Below are positions 26,141-34,647 of a DNA stretch of 64,000 nucleotides, in pieces. The stretch comes from Dyella jiangningensis (GTDB lineage: Bacteria > Pseudomonadota > Gammaproteobacteria > Xanthomonadales > Rhodanobacteraceae), in contig CP007444.1 in assembly GCA_000632805.1 (NCBI GenBank), forward strand, positions 1,798,001 through 1,862,000, in the 5' to 3' direction. Under the pieces are notes generated by a model. The model searched no databases and was not told the DNA's origin. It saw only the letters and a program-made list of their open reading frames with translations. The position numbers were made by a program, and so were the translations under genes. Positions within the stretch are counted from its first letter, which is position 1, and the number at the start of each line of letters is the position of its first letter.

Positions 26141-27442
26141 ATGCACCCACAACCCGCGTCGACAACGGCGGGTGGTTCCTTGCGCGGCAGCACGCCCCTG
26201 CTGCCCCTGGCTTTGATCGTAAGTCTTTTCTTTCTCTGGGGCGTAGCCAACAACCTCAACGACGTGCTGGTGGCGCAGTTCAAGAAGGCCTTCACGCTGT
26301 CCGATTTCCAGGCGGCGCTGGTGCAGAGTGCGTTCTATCTCGGCTATTTCATCGTGGCGCTGCCTGCGGGCGCGTACATGCGGCGCTACGGTTACAAGTC
26401 GGCGGTGCTGTTTGGCCTGGGCCTGTATGGCGTCGGCGCCTTGCTGTTCTGGCCGGCGGCGGCCTACGCGACATATGGGATGTTTCTGGCGGCACTCTTC
26501 GTGATCGCCTGCGGGTTGGCTTTTCTCGAGACCTCGGCCAATCCCTATGTCACGCTGCTGGGGCCCGCGTCGTCGGCGGCTGCGCGGCTCAACCTCGCCC
26601 AGGCCTTCAACCCCTTGGGCTCAATCGCCGGCGTGCTCATCGGGCAGCATTTCATCTTCACCGGCGTGGAGCACACGCCCGGCGAAATGGCGGCCATGAG
26701 CGCTGGCGCGCACGAGGCCTTCATGAAGAGCGAGGCTGCCGCGGTGCAGCTGCCGTATCTGGTGATCGGGCTGGGCGTGCTCGCGTGGGGCCTGGTGATC
26801 TGGATGACGCGGTTTCCTTCCGTGGCGCATCGTGAGGAAGGCGCCCCGCCGTCGCGCGCCGTGCTCGGACGGCTGCTGCGCGATGGGCGCCTGCTCGGCG
26901 CAGTCGCGGCGCAGTTCTTCTACGTGGGCGCGCAGGTCGCCGTGTTCAGCCACATGATCCGCTACGCCCAGGCGACCATGCCGGGCACGTCGGCAAAGGA
27001 TGCTGCCGGCTTCGTGACGGCGGGCCTGGTCTTTTTCATGGTGGGCCGCTTTGCCGGTGCCGCCTTGATGAAGCACCTGAAGGCGTCGCGCGTGCTGGCG
27101 CTGTTTGCGCTGGCCAATGTGGTGCTGATGGCGGTGGCGGCGTTTGTGCCCGGCCACGCGGGCATCTATGCACTGGTGGCGTCGAGCTTCTTCATGTCGG
27201 TGATGTATCCGACCATCTTCGCGCTGGGCGTGGAGGGCAAGGGTGATGACGAACGCAAGTTCGCGGCGGCCTTGCTGGTGATGGCCATCATCGGTGGCGC
27301 CGTGCTCACCGCGGCCATGGGCGTGGCTTCCGATCGCGTCGGCATTGCGCACGCGATGCTGGTGCCGGCCGTCTGCTTCATCGCGATTCTTCTGTTTGCC
27401 CAGCAGCACTGGCAGCGTGCGACGGCCGGGGTGACCGCATGA
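26141..27442 (+). CDS. fucP: L-fucose:H+ symporter, MFS family
   Basis: 433-residue inner-membrane permease of the FHS (fucose-galactose-glucose) subfamily of the major facilitator superfamily. Start at 26141 because GGAGG at 26127-26131 is correctly spaced; an ATG 9 bases earlier is too close to it. Visible FucP-family features: SLFFLWGVANNLNDVLVAQFKKAF in helix 1, FYLGYFIVALPAGAYMRRYGYKSAV, GLAFLETSANPYVTLLG and LNLAQAFNPLGSIAG. Twelve hydrophobic segments are evident. It imports fucose freed by the exported glycosidases. Its stop overlaps the mutarotase start (ATGA). Confidence 0.92.
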   Translation: MHPQPASTTAGGSLRGSTPLLPLALIVSLFFLWGVANNLNDVLVAQFKKAFTLSDFQAALVQSAFYLGYFIVALPAGAYMRRYGYKSAVLFGLGLYGVGALLFWPAAAYATYGMFLAALFVIACGLAFLETSANPYVTLLGPASSAAARLNLAQAFNPLGSIAGVLIGQHFIFTGVEHTPGEMAAMSAGAHEAFMKSEAAAVQLPYLVIGLGVLAWGLVIWMTRFPSVAHREEGAPPSRAVLGRLLRDGRLLGAVAAQFFYVGAQVAVFSHMIRYAQATMPGTSAKDAAGFVTAGLVFFMVGRFAGAALMKHLKASRVLALFALANVVLMAVAAFVPGHAGIYALVASSFFMSVMYPTIFALGVEGKGDDERKFAAALLVMAIIGGAVLTAAMGVASDRVGIAHAMLVPAVCFIAILLFAQQHWQRATAGVTA

Positions 27443-27789
27443 CCTGGCAATGCCTGGCGCTTGACCTGCGCGACGACCCCGCGCTCATCGCCGAATACGA
27501 GCGCTGGCATCGGCGCGAAAACATCTGGCCGGAGATCGTGACCTCCATTCGCGAGGCCGGCATTCTCGACCTGCAGATTTTTCGCACCGGCACGCGGCTG
27601 GTGATGCTGATGCGCGTGTCGCCCGATTTTGACGCTGACGCCAAGGCTGCGGCAGACGCGGCCAGCGAGCGCGTGCAGGCATGGGAGGCTTTGATGTCCA
27701 CCTTCCAGCAGCCGTTGCCATGGGCTGGGGCGGGGCAGAAGTGGGTGCCGATGCAAAGGATTTTCGACCTGGCCGAGTGTGCCGGGTGA
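27439..27789 (+). CDS. L-fucose/L-rhamnose mutarotase (RhaM/DUF718 family)
   Basis: 116 residues, family length about 105-115. Opens with LALDLRDDPALIAEYERWHRRENIWPEI and ends PMQRIFDLAE, the layout of the RhaM-type mutarotases, with the catalytic His expected in ERWHR. It interconverts alpha and beta anomers of the imported sugar; next to fucP the substrate is probably L-fucose, as for the related protein in the Xanthomonas campestris fucose pathway. Its ATG overlaps the fucP stop in an ATGA, so it is translationally coupled. Confidence 0.88.
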   Translation: MTWQCLALDLRDDPALIAEYERWHRRENIWPEIVTSIREAGILDLQIFRTGTRLVMLMRVSPDFDADAKAAADAASERVQAWEALMSTFQQPLPWAGAGQKWVPMQRIFDLAECAG

Positions 27790-27810
27790 CACGTTGGTGT
27801 AGCCGCTTCA

Positions 27811-28267
27811 TGTAGGGCGCAGTGGGTGCGCGAAAAGCCTGCGAAGCGGTGCTGTCGAGGTTCTGCGGTCGCGCACTGGGTGCGCTCCTACAGTCGAGGT
27901 AGCTGGTTCCGTCGCACGCGCCACTTCCTTCGCCCCGACCCTCTCCTGGCAGGTAGAGGGGAAGGCAGGTGGGGCGTTCGCGCCACGCACTGCGACCGTC
28001 TTGTCCTGTAGGAGCGCACCCAATGCGCGATGGCGTGCGAGGCGCTGCATTGGAATTCTGCAGTCGCGCGCAAGTGTTCCGGTTGTGGTTCCGCCGCGAG
28101 CACCCGCGCCCTCACCCCAACCCTCTCCCCGGAGGGGAGGGGGAGTAGGGATCTGCGGCAGCTTCACGCGCTGCATCATCCCTTGTAGGGGCGTACCCAG
28201 TGCGCGAAAGGCCTACGGAGCGCTGTTATTGAAGCTCTGCTGTCGCGCACGGGGTGCGCTCCTATAG
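27811..28267. repeat. Cluster of five REP-like repeats between convergent operons
   Basis: Five copies of a ~25-bp unit related to TGTAGGAGCGCACCCAGTGC: 27811-27833 (+), 27868-27893 (-), 28006-28030 (+), 28184-28207 (+) and 28241-28267 (-). Each contains a small inverted repeat (GCGCAC..GTGCGC). Two copies of a second element rich in CCCTCTCC/GGAGAGGG lie at 27931-27964 and 28108-28145. They fill the space between the ends of the convergent mutarotase and lactate dehydrogenase genes. Such units are common in Xanthomonadales and may act as transcription or mRNA-stability barriers; no mobilising gene is seen here. Confidence 0.75.
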
Positions 28268-28317
28268 GGGACGGTGCACTGGTGAATCCGCCAGCGAGAG
28301 GAACGCCTTCGCCCGAA

Positions 28318-29463
28318 TCAAGCGCTGCGCCAGATCACGTCGCGCGAAATGCGCGAGGCGTCGCGTTGGCCAGTGAGTGCCATGGTGACGCTCAGCTCGC
28401 GACGGATCAGCTCGATGGCTTGCGTTACGCCTTGCTGCCCGTTTGCACCGAGGCCATAGAGAAATGCTTTGCCGATGAGTCCGGCGCGTGCGCCGAGGGC
28501 GAGTGCCTTGAGCAGGTCCTGGCCGCTGGTGATGCCGCTGTCGAAAAGCACTTCTGTCTTGCCTTGGACGGCATCGACGATCGCGGGCAGGACATCGATG
28601 GTGCCGGGTGTGCCGTCGAGCTGTCGTCCGCCGTGGTTGGACACGACAATGGCGTCGACGCCGTGCTGCACCGCGAGGCGCGCGTCCTCCGGATCAAGGA
28701 TGCCCTTGACGATCAGCTTGCCCGGCCATTCCTCGCGTATCCACGCCAGGTCGTTCCAGTTCAAGGTGGGATCGAACTGGCTGGCGATCCATTGCGCGAG
28801 GGTGGTCAGGCTATCGGCGCCGCCGATGCGGCCTTCGAGGTTGCCGAACGATCGGCTGGGCGCCTTGAGCACATTCCACGCCCAGCGCGGCTTGCTGGCG
28901 ATGTCGAGCAGGTTGCGCAGCGTGACCTTGGGCGGCACCGACAGGCCATTCTTGATCTCGCGATGCCGCTGTCCCTGCACGGTGAGATCAGCAGTCAACA
29001 TCAGCGCCGAGCATTGCGCTGCACGGGCGCGCCGGATCAGCTCGCGGGTGAAGCCGCGGTCGCGCATGACGTAGACCTGGAACCAGAACGGCGTGTCGCA
29101 CGCGGCGCGCACCTGTTCGATTGAGCAGATGGACATCGTGCTGAGGCAGAACGGAATACGCGCCTCGGCGGCCGCGCGTGCGCCGAGGATCTCGCCGCTG
29201 CCATGCTGCAGGCCGGTCAGTCCGGTGGGTGCGATGGCGAGCGGCATGCTGACCGCTTGGCCGAGAAGGGTGGTCGCCAGCGAGCGATTGTCCACGTCCA
29301 GCATGACGCGCTGCCGAAGCTGCAGGCGGTCGAGCGAGCGACGGTTCTCGCGCAATGTCGCTTCATCGTACGAGCCGCGGTCGGCGTATTCGAAGAACGC
29401 GCGGGGCACCCGCCGGCGAGCGATGGCGCGCAGGTCGGCGATGTTCGTCACTGGCGTTTTCAT
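28318..29463 (-). CDS. lldD: FMN-dependent L-lactate dehydrogenase / alpha-hydroxy-acid oxidase
   Basis: 381-residue TIM-barrel flavoenzyme that oxidises L-lactate to pyruvate and feeds electrons to the respiratory chain. Family marks: N-terminal FFEYADRGSYDEATLREN, PLAIAPTGLTG, FWFQVYVMRDRG, LIVKGILDPEDARLAVQHGVDAIVVSNHGGRQLDG with the catalytic His, and LFDSGITSGQDLLKALALGAR. It is the last gene of the fucose operon, 3 bases after fuconate dehydratase. Oxidative fucose catabolism yields pyruvate plus L-lactate, so this placement explains itself. A different alpha-hydroxy acid is possible but less likely. Confidence 0.9.
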   Translation of the reverse strand: MKTPVTNIADLRAIARRRVPRAFFEYADRGSYDEATLRENRRSLDRLQLRQRVMLDVDNRSLATTLLGQAVSMPLAIAPTGLTGLQHGSGEILGARAAAEARIPFCLSTMSICSIEQVRAACDTPFWFQVYVMRDRGFTRELIRRARAAQCSALMLTADLTVQGQRHREIKNGLSVPPKVTLRNLLDIASKPRWAWNVLKAPSRSFGNLEGRIGGADSLTTLAQWIASQFDPTLNWNDLAWIREEWPGKLIVKGILDPEDARLAVQHGVDAIVVSNHGGRQLDGTPGTIDVLPAIVDAVQGKTEVLFDSGITSGQDLLKALALGARAGLIGKAFLYGLGANGQQGVTQAIELIRRELSVTMALTGQRDASRISRDVIWRSA

Positions 29464-29466
29464 GGT

Positions 29467-30786
29467 TCACCCCATCGCGGTCTTGGGAGCGCTCTTCCAT
29501 ACGATGCCATCGGGAAACAGGTGGTCGCGCACCGAGTCTTCATGCATGCGGGCGGAGAAGCCGGGGGCCCTGGGTGCAAGGTAACGCCCCGCGGCGATCG
29601 TCACCGGTTCTTCGAAGTGCTCATGCAGGTGGTCGACGAACTCGATCGCCCGATCCTCCTTCTTGCCCGTAATGGCGACGAAATCGGCCATGGCCAGATG
29701 CTGCACCAGCTCGCACAGGCCCACCCCGCCGGCATGCGGAAACACGCGCACGCCAAAATGGGCGGCCAGCAGCAGGATGGCCAGATTCTCGTTGACGCCG
29801 CCGACACGGGCCGCGTCGATCTGGATCAGGTCGATGGCCTGCGCCTGCAGCAGCTGCTTGAAGAGTACGCGGTTCTGCCCGTGCTCGCCGGTGGAGATGG
29901 GGATGGGCGACACGCCCTGGCGGATGGCGGCGTGGCCGAGCACGTCGTCGGGATTGGTCGGCTCTTCGACCCAGGCGAGGCCGATGTCCTTCAAGGGCTT
30001 GAGCCACTCGATGGCCGTCTGGACGTCCCAGCGCTGGTTGGCGTCGACGGCAATGGCGACGTCGGGGCCCACGGCTTCGCGCGCGAGCCGGCAGCGGCGC
30101 AGGTCGTCTTCCATGCGCAGGCCGACCTTGAGCTTGATGGTGCGAAAGCCATCCGTCACGGCCTTGCGGGCGAGGCGCTGCATCTTTTCGTCGGAATAGC
30201 CCAGCCAGCCGGGCGACGTGGTGTAGGCGGGATAGCCCTCGGCCTCCAGCTGTGCAATGCGCGCCTGCTTGTGCGGCTCGGCGTCACGCAAAATCGCCAG
30301 CGCCTGTGCGGGCGTGAGCGCATCCGTGATGTAGCGAAAATCGATCTGGTCGACCAATTGCTCGGGCGTCATGTCGGCAATGAAGCGCCACACGGGCTTG
30401 CCTGCCATGCGCGCGGACAGGTCCCACGCGGCGTTGATGACGGCGCCGATCGCCATGTGCATCACGCCTTTCTCGGGGCCGAGCCAGCGCAGCTGCGAGT
30501 CGCCCGTCAACTGGCGCGCGAAAGCGCCCAGGTCGTTGGCGATCTCGGCCACGTGGCGCCCGACGACCATGGGGCGCAGCGCCGCGAGCGCAGCGGTCTC
30601 GATCTCGTTGCCGCGGCCGATGGTGAACACCAGCCCGTAGCCGGCCAGGCCGTCGGCTGCATCGGTCTTCAGTACGACGTACGCGGCGGAGTAGTCCGGG
30701 TCCGGGTTCATGGCGTCCGAGCCGTCGTGCGCCAACGACGTGGGAAAGCGCACGTCGTATGTTTCCAGGGCCGTAATTTTCACCAT
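29467..30786 (-). CDS. L-fuconate dehydratase (enolase superfamily)
   Basis: 439 residues, matching the ~440-residue length of the characterised Xanthomonas campestris enzyme. Converts L-fuconate to 2-keto-3-deoxy-L-fuconate. Enolase-superfamily residues: Lys pair in [10 protein letters not shown], metal ligands in [19 protein letters not shown] and STGEHGQN, and the late catalytic His in [16 protein letters not shown]. The N-terminus [28 protein letters not shown] is typical of this family. It follows the diketo-acid hydrolase after 53 bases and precedes lldD. Confidence 0.93.
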   Translation of the reverse strand: MVKITALETYDVRFPTSLAHDGSDAMNPDPDYSAAYVVLKTDAADGLAGYGLVFTIGRGNEIETAALAALRPMVVGRHVAEIANDLGAFARQLTGDSQLRWLGPEKGVMHMAIGAVINAAWDLSARMAGKPVWRFIADMTPEQLVDQIDFRYITDALTPAQALAILRDAEPHKQARIAQLEAEGYPAYTTSPGWLGYSDEKMQRLARKAVTDGFRTIKLKVGLRMEDDLRRCRLAREAVGPDVAIAVDANQRWDVQTAIEWLKPLKDIGLAWVEEPTNPDDVLGHAAIRQGVSPIPISTGEHGQNRVLFKQLLQAQAIDLIQIDAARVGGVNENLAILLLAAHFGVRVFPHAGGVGLCELVQHLAMADFVAITGKKEDRAIEFVDHLHEHFEEPVTIAAGRYLAPRAPGFSARMHEDSVRDHLFPDGIVWKSAPKTAMG

Positions 30787-30839
30787 CGTGGCCGGCCTCC
30801 TGTGCCGGAAACGAAATCAAGAGGAATGGCTCGAGGCGC

Positions 30840-31697
30840 TCAGGCGCGCGATGCGGGATGGGCGAGCACGTCCTGCCGCTGCTGCCCGAGGCCTTCGATG
30901 CCCAGTTCGATGACGTCGCCGGGTTTCAGGTAGGTCGGTGGATGCAAGCCCAGGCCGACACCGGCAGGCGTGCCGGTGCTGATCACGTCGCCCGGCATCA
31001 GTGTCATGTAACGGCTGATATAGCTCACCAGGTGGGCCACGCCGAACACCATCGTGCGGGTGTTGCCGTTCTGGTAGCGATGGCCGTTTACTTCGAGCCA
31101 GAGCGAGAGGTTTTGCGGGTTGGGCACATCGTCTTTGGTGACCAGCCACGGACCGATGGGGCCGAAGGTGTCGCAGCTCTTGCCCTTCACCCATTGGCCG
31201 CCGTGCTCCAGCTGGAATTCGCGCTCGGACACATCGTTGATCACGGCGTAGCCGGCCACGTAGTCGAGGGCATCGTCGATGGAAACATCGCGCGTCACTT
31301 CGCCGATGATCACCCCCAGCTCCACTTCCCAATCGGTCTTTACCGAGCCGCGCGGAATGACGATGGCGTCGTTGGCGCCGCCGATGGCCGTGGTCGCCTT
31401 CATGAAAAGCACAGGCTGCTCGGGCACCGGCGCGTTGGTTTCGGCGGCATGGTCGGCGTAGTTCATGCCCACGCAGAGCATCTTGCCGACGTGCGCCACG
31501 GGCGTGCCGAAGCGCGGCTTGCCTTCGACGAAGGGCAGGGTGGAAGGATCGAGCGCAGCCAGCTTTCGCAGACCTTCGCGACTCAGCACATCGGCGTTGA
31601 TGTCGTCGATGGCGGCGGAGAGGTCGCGGATCGCACCATCACGATCGATCAGGCCGGGCTTTTCCGCGCCGGGTTCTCCATAACGGCAAAGTTTCAT
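30840..31697 (-). CDS. 2,4-diketo-3-deoxy-L-fuconate hydrolase (FAH superfamily)
   Basis: 285 residues, the usual length. Start at MKLCRYGEPGAEKPGLID (31697); upstream codons overlap the dehydrogenase gene and were excluded. Fumarylacetoacetate-hydrolase fold with metal ligands in DWEVELGVIIGE and YAVINDVSEREFQ, plus GKMLCVGMNYADHAAET and STGTPAGVGLGLHPP. It cleaves the diketo acid to pyruvate and L-lactate, the last step of the non-phosphorylating fucose route. 13 bases after the SDR gene. Confidence 0.9.
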   Translation of the reverse strand: MKLCRYGEPGAEKPGLIDRDGAIRDLSAAIDDINADVLSREGLRKLAALDPSTLPFVEGKPRFGTPVAHVGKMLCVGMNYADHAAETNAPVPEQPVLFMKATTAIGGANDAIVIPRGSVKTDWEVELGVIIGEVTRDVSIDDALDYVAGYAVINDVSEREFQLEHGGQWVKGKSCDTFGPIGPWLVTKDDVPNPQNLSLWLEVNGHRYQNGNTRTMVFGVAHLVSYISRYMTLMPGDVISTGTPAGVGLGLHPPTYLKPGDVIELGIEGLGQQRQDVLAHPASRA

Positions 31698-31710
31698 GCG
31701 GGCACTTCCA

Positions 31711-32457
31711 TCAGTTCGACCAACCACCATCCACGACGTGGATGGTGCCGGTGGTAAAGGACGATTCGTCGGAGGCGAGGTAGAGCGCGAGCGCGGCGAT
31801 TTCCTCGGGTTCACCCAGTCGACCCATCGGCTGGCGCGAGGTGAAGCCGCGCCAGGCGGCTTCCTCGTCGCCGCCCAGGGCGCGCACGCGTTCGGCAAGC
31901 GAGGGTGTCTTCACCGTGCCGGGGCAGATGGCGTTGCAACGGATGCCTGCCGCCACGTAATCGGCGGCAATGGCGCGCGTCAGTCCGATCACCGCGGCCT
32001 TGGTGGCGCCGTAGGCGAAACGGTTCGGCACGCCCTTGATGCTCGATGCCACCGAGGACATGTTGATGATGCTGCCGGCGCCGCGCGCGATCATGCCCGG
32101 GAGCAGGGCGCGGCAAAGGTGGAACATGCTGTCCACGTTGATGGCGAACGAGCGCCGCCAGCTTGCGTCGTCCGTATCGAGGATCGTGCCGGCATGCACG
32201 TAGCCGGCGCAGTTGAACAGCACGTCGACGCGTTCGACGGCTTCTGCCAGCGACTGGATCGCCGTCGCGTCGGTGACGTCGAGGATGCGCGTGCTGATGC
32301 GCGAATGGCTGCCCGCCAGCGTGGCGAGACTTTCTTCGTGGATGTCCGTCGCCAGCACCGTGGCGCCGGCTTCGGCGAAGGCGAGGGCCGTGGCGCGACC
32401 GATGCCTGCGCCGGCGGCCGTCACGAGGGCGTGCTTGCCTGCCAGGCGGCCGCTCAT
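31711..32457 (-). CDS. 2-keto-3-deoxy-L-fuconate 4-dehydrogenase (SDR)
   Basis: 248-residue NAD-dependent short-chain dehydrogenase. Start at ATG 32457 ([18 protein letters not shown]); a GTG three codons upstream is an alternative. Cofactor motif [12 protein letters not shown] (residues about 80), catalytic Ser in NMSSVASS, YxxxK in YGATK, and the closing VVDGGWSN. It oxidises 2-keto-3-deoxy-L-fuconate to the 2,4-diketo acid. Its ATG overlaps the TGA of a 17-codon mini-frame that itself overlaps the fuconolactonase stop. Confidence 0.9.
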   Translation of the reverse strand: MSGRLAGKHALVTAAGAGIGRATALAFAEAGATVLATDIHEESLATLAGSHSRISTRILDVTDATAIQSLAEAVERVDVLFNCAGYVHAGTILDTDDASWRRSFAINVDSMFHLCRALLPGMIARGAGSIINMSSVASSIKGVPNRFAYGATKAAVIGLTRAIAADYVAAGIRCNAICPGTVKTPSLAERVRALGGDEEAAWRGFTSRQPMGRLGEPEEIAALALYLASDESSFTTGTIHVVDGGWSN

Positions 32458-32507
32458 GCCTTGCACTCGGCGTGGGTTGACATGGAGCTCATGACACAGG
32501 TGTTCAT
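32454..32507 (-). CDS. 17-codon coupling mini-ORF in the fucose operon
   Basis: Reads [17 protein letters not shown] then TGA. Its ATG overlaps the fuconolactonase stop (ATGA, 32504-32507), is preceded by TTAGGGAGAACGGC (a good ribosome site inside the fuconolactonase end), and its TGA overlaps the SDR start (ATGA, 32454-32457). It probably hands ribosomes from one gene to the next. A peptide function cannot be claimed. Confidence 0.4.
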   Translation of the reverse strand: MNTCVMSSMSTHAECKA

Positions 32508-33353
32508 GCCGTTCTCCCTAATGCCGTCGTGCGGCCGTGGAGTGAGTAGATGGAGGTGGCGTTGCCGCCGAACACGGCCGCCTCGTGGCGTGGCGCAAAA
32601 CGGCGCACCAGCGCCTGCGCGCGGGCTTTCCACTGTTCATAGGTGGCGTGCGTGGTGACTACGGGCCAGTCGCTTCCCCACATCACGCGCTGGCCGCCGA
32701 AGCTTTCGAAAACGTGGGCGACAAACGGCTCGATGGCGGTGGCGTCGCTGCCTGGCGCAGTGAGCGTGAGCAGGCCCGACAGCTTGCAGGCGACATCGGG
32801 CACCTGGGCGACACGCGCGATGGCACTGGCCCATGCCGCGAATTCCCGGTCGGCGATGTTGGGCTTGGCGGCGTGATCCACGACCGTGATCAACCCGGGA
32901 TGGCGCGTGAGTCGATGCGACAGCGCGCGCAGGTGCCGGTTGTCCACCAGTGCGTCAAAGACGAGGCCGTGATCGCGCAGGCAATCGAACGCGCGATCGA
33001 GCGAAGGGCGCGCCAGCCACTCCGTATCCGGAATGTCCTGCACCATCGGGCGGATGCCGCACAGCAGCCCCTTGCCCCCGCTCGATGAGTTCTTCGATGC
33101 GCTGCGTGGCGTCGTCCGCTTCCATCTCCACCCAGCCGACGACGCCCAGCACACCTTCGGTCTGCCGCGCCAGGTCGAACAGGAACAGCGTTTCGCGCTC
33201 GTCCGGCGCGGCCTGCACCAGAATGCACGCGTCCCGAATCGCGCCGATGTCGGGCGGCAGGAAACTGCATTGCAACGCGGCCGGCGCGTGCGCCAGCCAG
33301 CCGTACTCCAGTCGCGATGGGTCCCAATAGTGGCGATGCGCGTCGATGATCAC
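32504..33353 (-). pseudogene. L-fuconolactonase, frameshifted by one base
   Basis: Amidohydrolase-family lactonase turning L-fucono-lactone into L-fuconate. It starts with GTG at 33353 (VIIDAHRHYWDPSRLEYGW; the stop of the preceding gene overlaps in GTGA) and reads normally to RIEELIERG. There a run of five C (33076-33080, plus strand) throws it out of frame. With four bases the protein continues KGLLCGIRPMVQDIPDTEW and runs cleanly to GWGSDWPV-type and GGNATSIY motifs (MWGSDWPVVTTH, FGGNATSIYSL) and the stop at 32504. All other features, including metal-site HRHYW and VVDHAAKP, are intact. Either a homopolymer sequencing error or a real, possibly reversible, inactivation of one pathway step. 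Confidence 0.88.
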
Positions 33354-34375
33354 GGCACGGGCACTCCCGCCTCGATCAGCCCGGCTTCCGCCAGCGCCGT
33401 CCATGTGGCGGCCGGAACCCTTTCGCGAATACGTTCGACGGCGCTGTCGACTTCGGCGCTGGAGCGCAGTCCGCACACGACCTTGGCCACGGCCGGATGC
33501 GCCATGGGAAATTGCAGTGCCGCCGCGCCCACGCTTGCGCCCGTGTGCGCGCAAACGTCATAGAACTGCTGCGCGCGCGCCTTGATGGCTGGCGGCGCCG
33601 GTGCGTAGTCATAGGTGTCGCCCGGGCCTGCATCCGAGCCGAGCAGGCCGGAGTTGTAGGGGCCGGCGATCAGTACGGACACGCCTTCGGCCTGCGCTTT
33701 CGCCATGACGGCCCTGCTGTGCGACTGCTCGAACAGCGTGTAACGACCGGCGAGCATGATGGCGTCCAGCGGAAAACGCTGCATCACTTCCAGGCAGACC
33801 GCCTCTTCATTGACGCCAAGGCCAATGGCGCCGACGACGCCCTGGTCGCGCAACTCGGCCATGGCCGGTAATGCTTCGTTCAATGCCTGGGCGAGCACCT
33901 GCGGATGGCGCGGGCCATGCGTGAGCTCGCCGATGTCATGCAGCAGCAGCAGATCGATGCGCCCGGTGCGCAGTCGACGGAGGCTGCTTTCGAAACTGCG
34001 GAGTACGCCGTCGCGCGTGTAATCGAAATAGGCACGGCGCCCGTCCACGGCAAAACCATCGCTGCGATCGTGCCGATCCTGGTCGACGTCGATGAGTCGC
34101 CCCGCCTTGGTCGAGAGCGTATAGGTGGCCCGGTCGATGCCTGCGAGGGCGTCGCCGATGCGGGTCTCGCTGAGCCCGTAACCGTAATAAGGAGCGGTAT
34201 CGAAATGCCGGATGCCTTCGCGCCAGGCGTGCCCGATCGCGTCGCGGGCGTCCGCATCGTTCACGCCCGTATACAGGTTGCCGGCCGGCGCCCCGCCAAA
34301 GGCGAGTGAGGCGAGCCGTGCCGTGCCCGCGTCAGGCTTGCCGGATGGATCCTGGTCGTGGTGCTGAACCGGCAT
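33350..34375 (-). CDS. L-fucose 1-dehydrogenase (aldo/keto reductase)
   Basis: 341-residue NAD(P)-dependent aldo/keto reductase of the D-threo-aldose 1-dehydrogenase type. Start at MPVQHHDQDPSG (34375). Active-site parts: FDTAPYYGYGLSE with Asp and Tyr, STKAGR with Lys, LLLLHDIGE with His. LAFGGAPAGNLYTG and VLIAGPYNSGLLG are typical of fucose/galactose dehydrogenases of this group. It oxidises L-fucose to the lactone and is the first gene of the catabolic operon, reading away from the divergent promoter at 34468-34507. Confidence 0.88.
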   Translation of the reverse strand: MPVQHHDQDPSGKPDAGTARLASLAFGGAPAGNLYTGVNDADARDAIGHAWREGIRHFDTAPYYGYGLSETRIGDALAGIDRATYTLSTKAGRLIDVDQDRHDRSDGFAVDGRRAYFDYTRDGVLRSFESSLRRLRTGRIDLLLLHDIGELTHGPRHPQVLAQALNEALPAMAELRDQGVVGAIGLGVNEEAVCLEVMQRFPLDAIMLAGRYTLFEQSHSRAVMAKAQAEGVSVLIAGPYNSGLLGSDAGPGDTYDYAPAPPAIKARAQQFYDVCAHTGASVGAAALQFPMAHPAVAKVVCGLRSSAEVDSAVERIRERVPAATWTALAEAGLIEAGVPVP

Positions 34376-34467
34376 CAAAGCTCCCGAGCTCGCCCCATGA
34401 AGAGACGAAGAAGTATGCGACGGGCCCCGGCCTCAAGGGTCTGGCCGCCCGGCTTTCATCGTACTAC

Positions 34468-34507
34468 TTGTGCACATATAAAAACTAGGTTTATATATGA
34501 TCGTCAA
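34468..34507. promoter_or_regulatory. Overlapping divergent promoters and operator of the fucose and glycosidase operons
   Basis: AT-rich island. Plus strand: TTGTGC (34468-34473), 17-base spacer, TTATAT (34491-34496). Minus strand: TTGACG (34507-34502), 18-base spacer, TTTTAT (34483-34478). A near-perfect palindrome with arms CATATAAAAAC and GTTTATATATG around TAG occupies 34475-34499. TGTGCACATATAAA (34469-34482) matches 12 of 14 bases of the motif in the iclR/fucP region. One bound dimer could block both promoters. Confidence 0.65.
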
Positions 34508-34647
34508 GACGAGGCGTGATTTCGGCGCTCCGCACCGTGATTCCGCGCACGGCCGCAACCCGGCCGGCTCGCCCGAATCGCGCGCAAGCGCTTGGTTTCT
34601 CGACACATGGGCCCGGGCAGGGCATGCCCGATAGTGGGGATGAAGCG

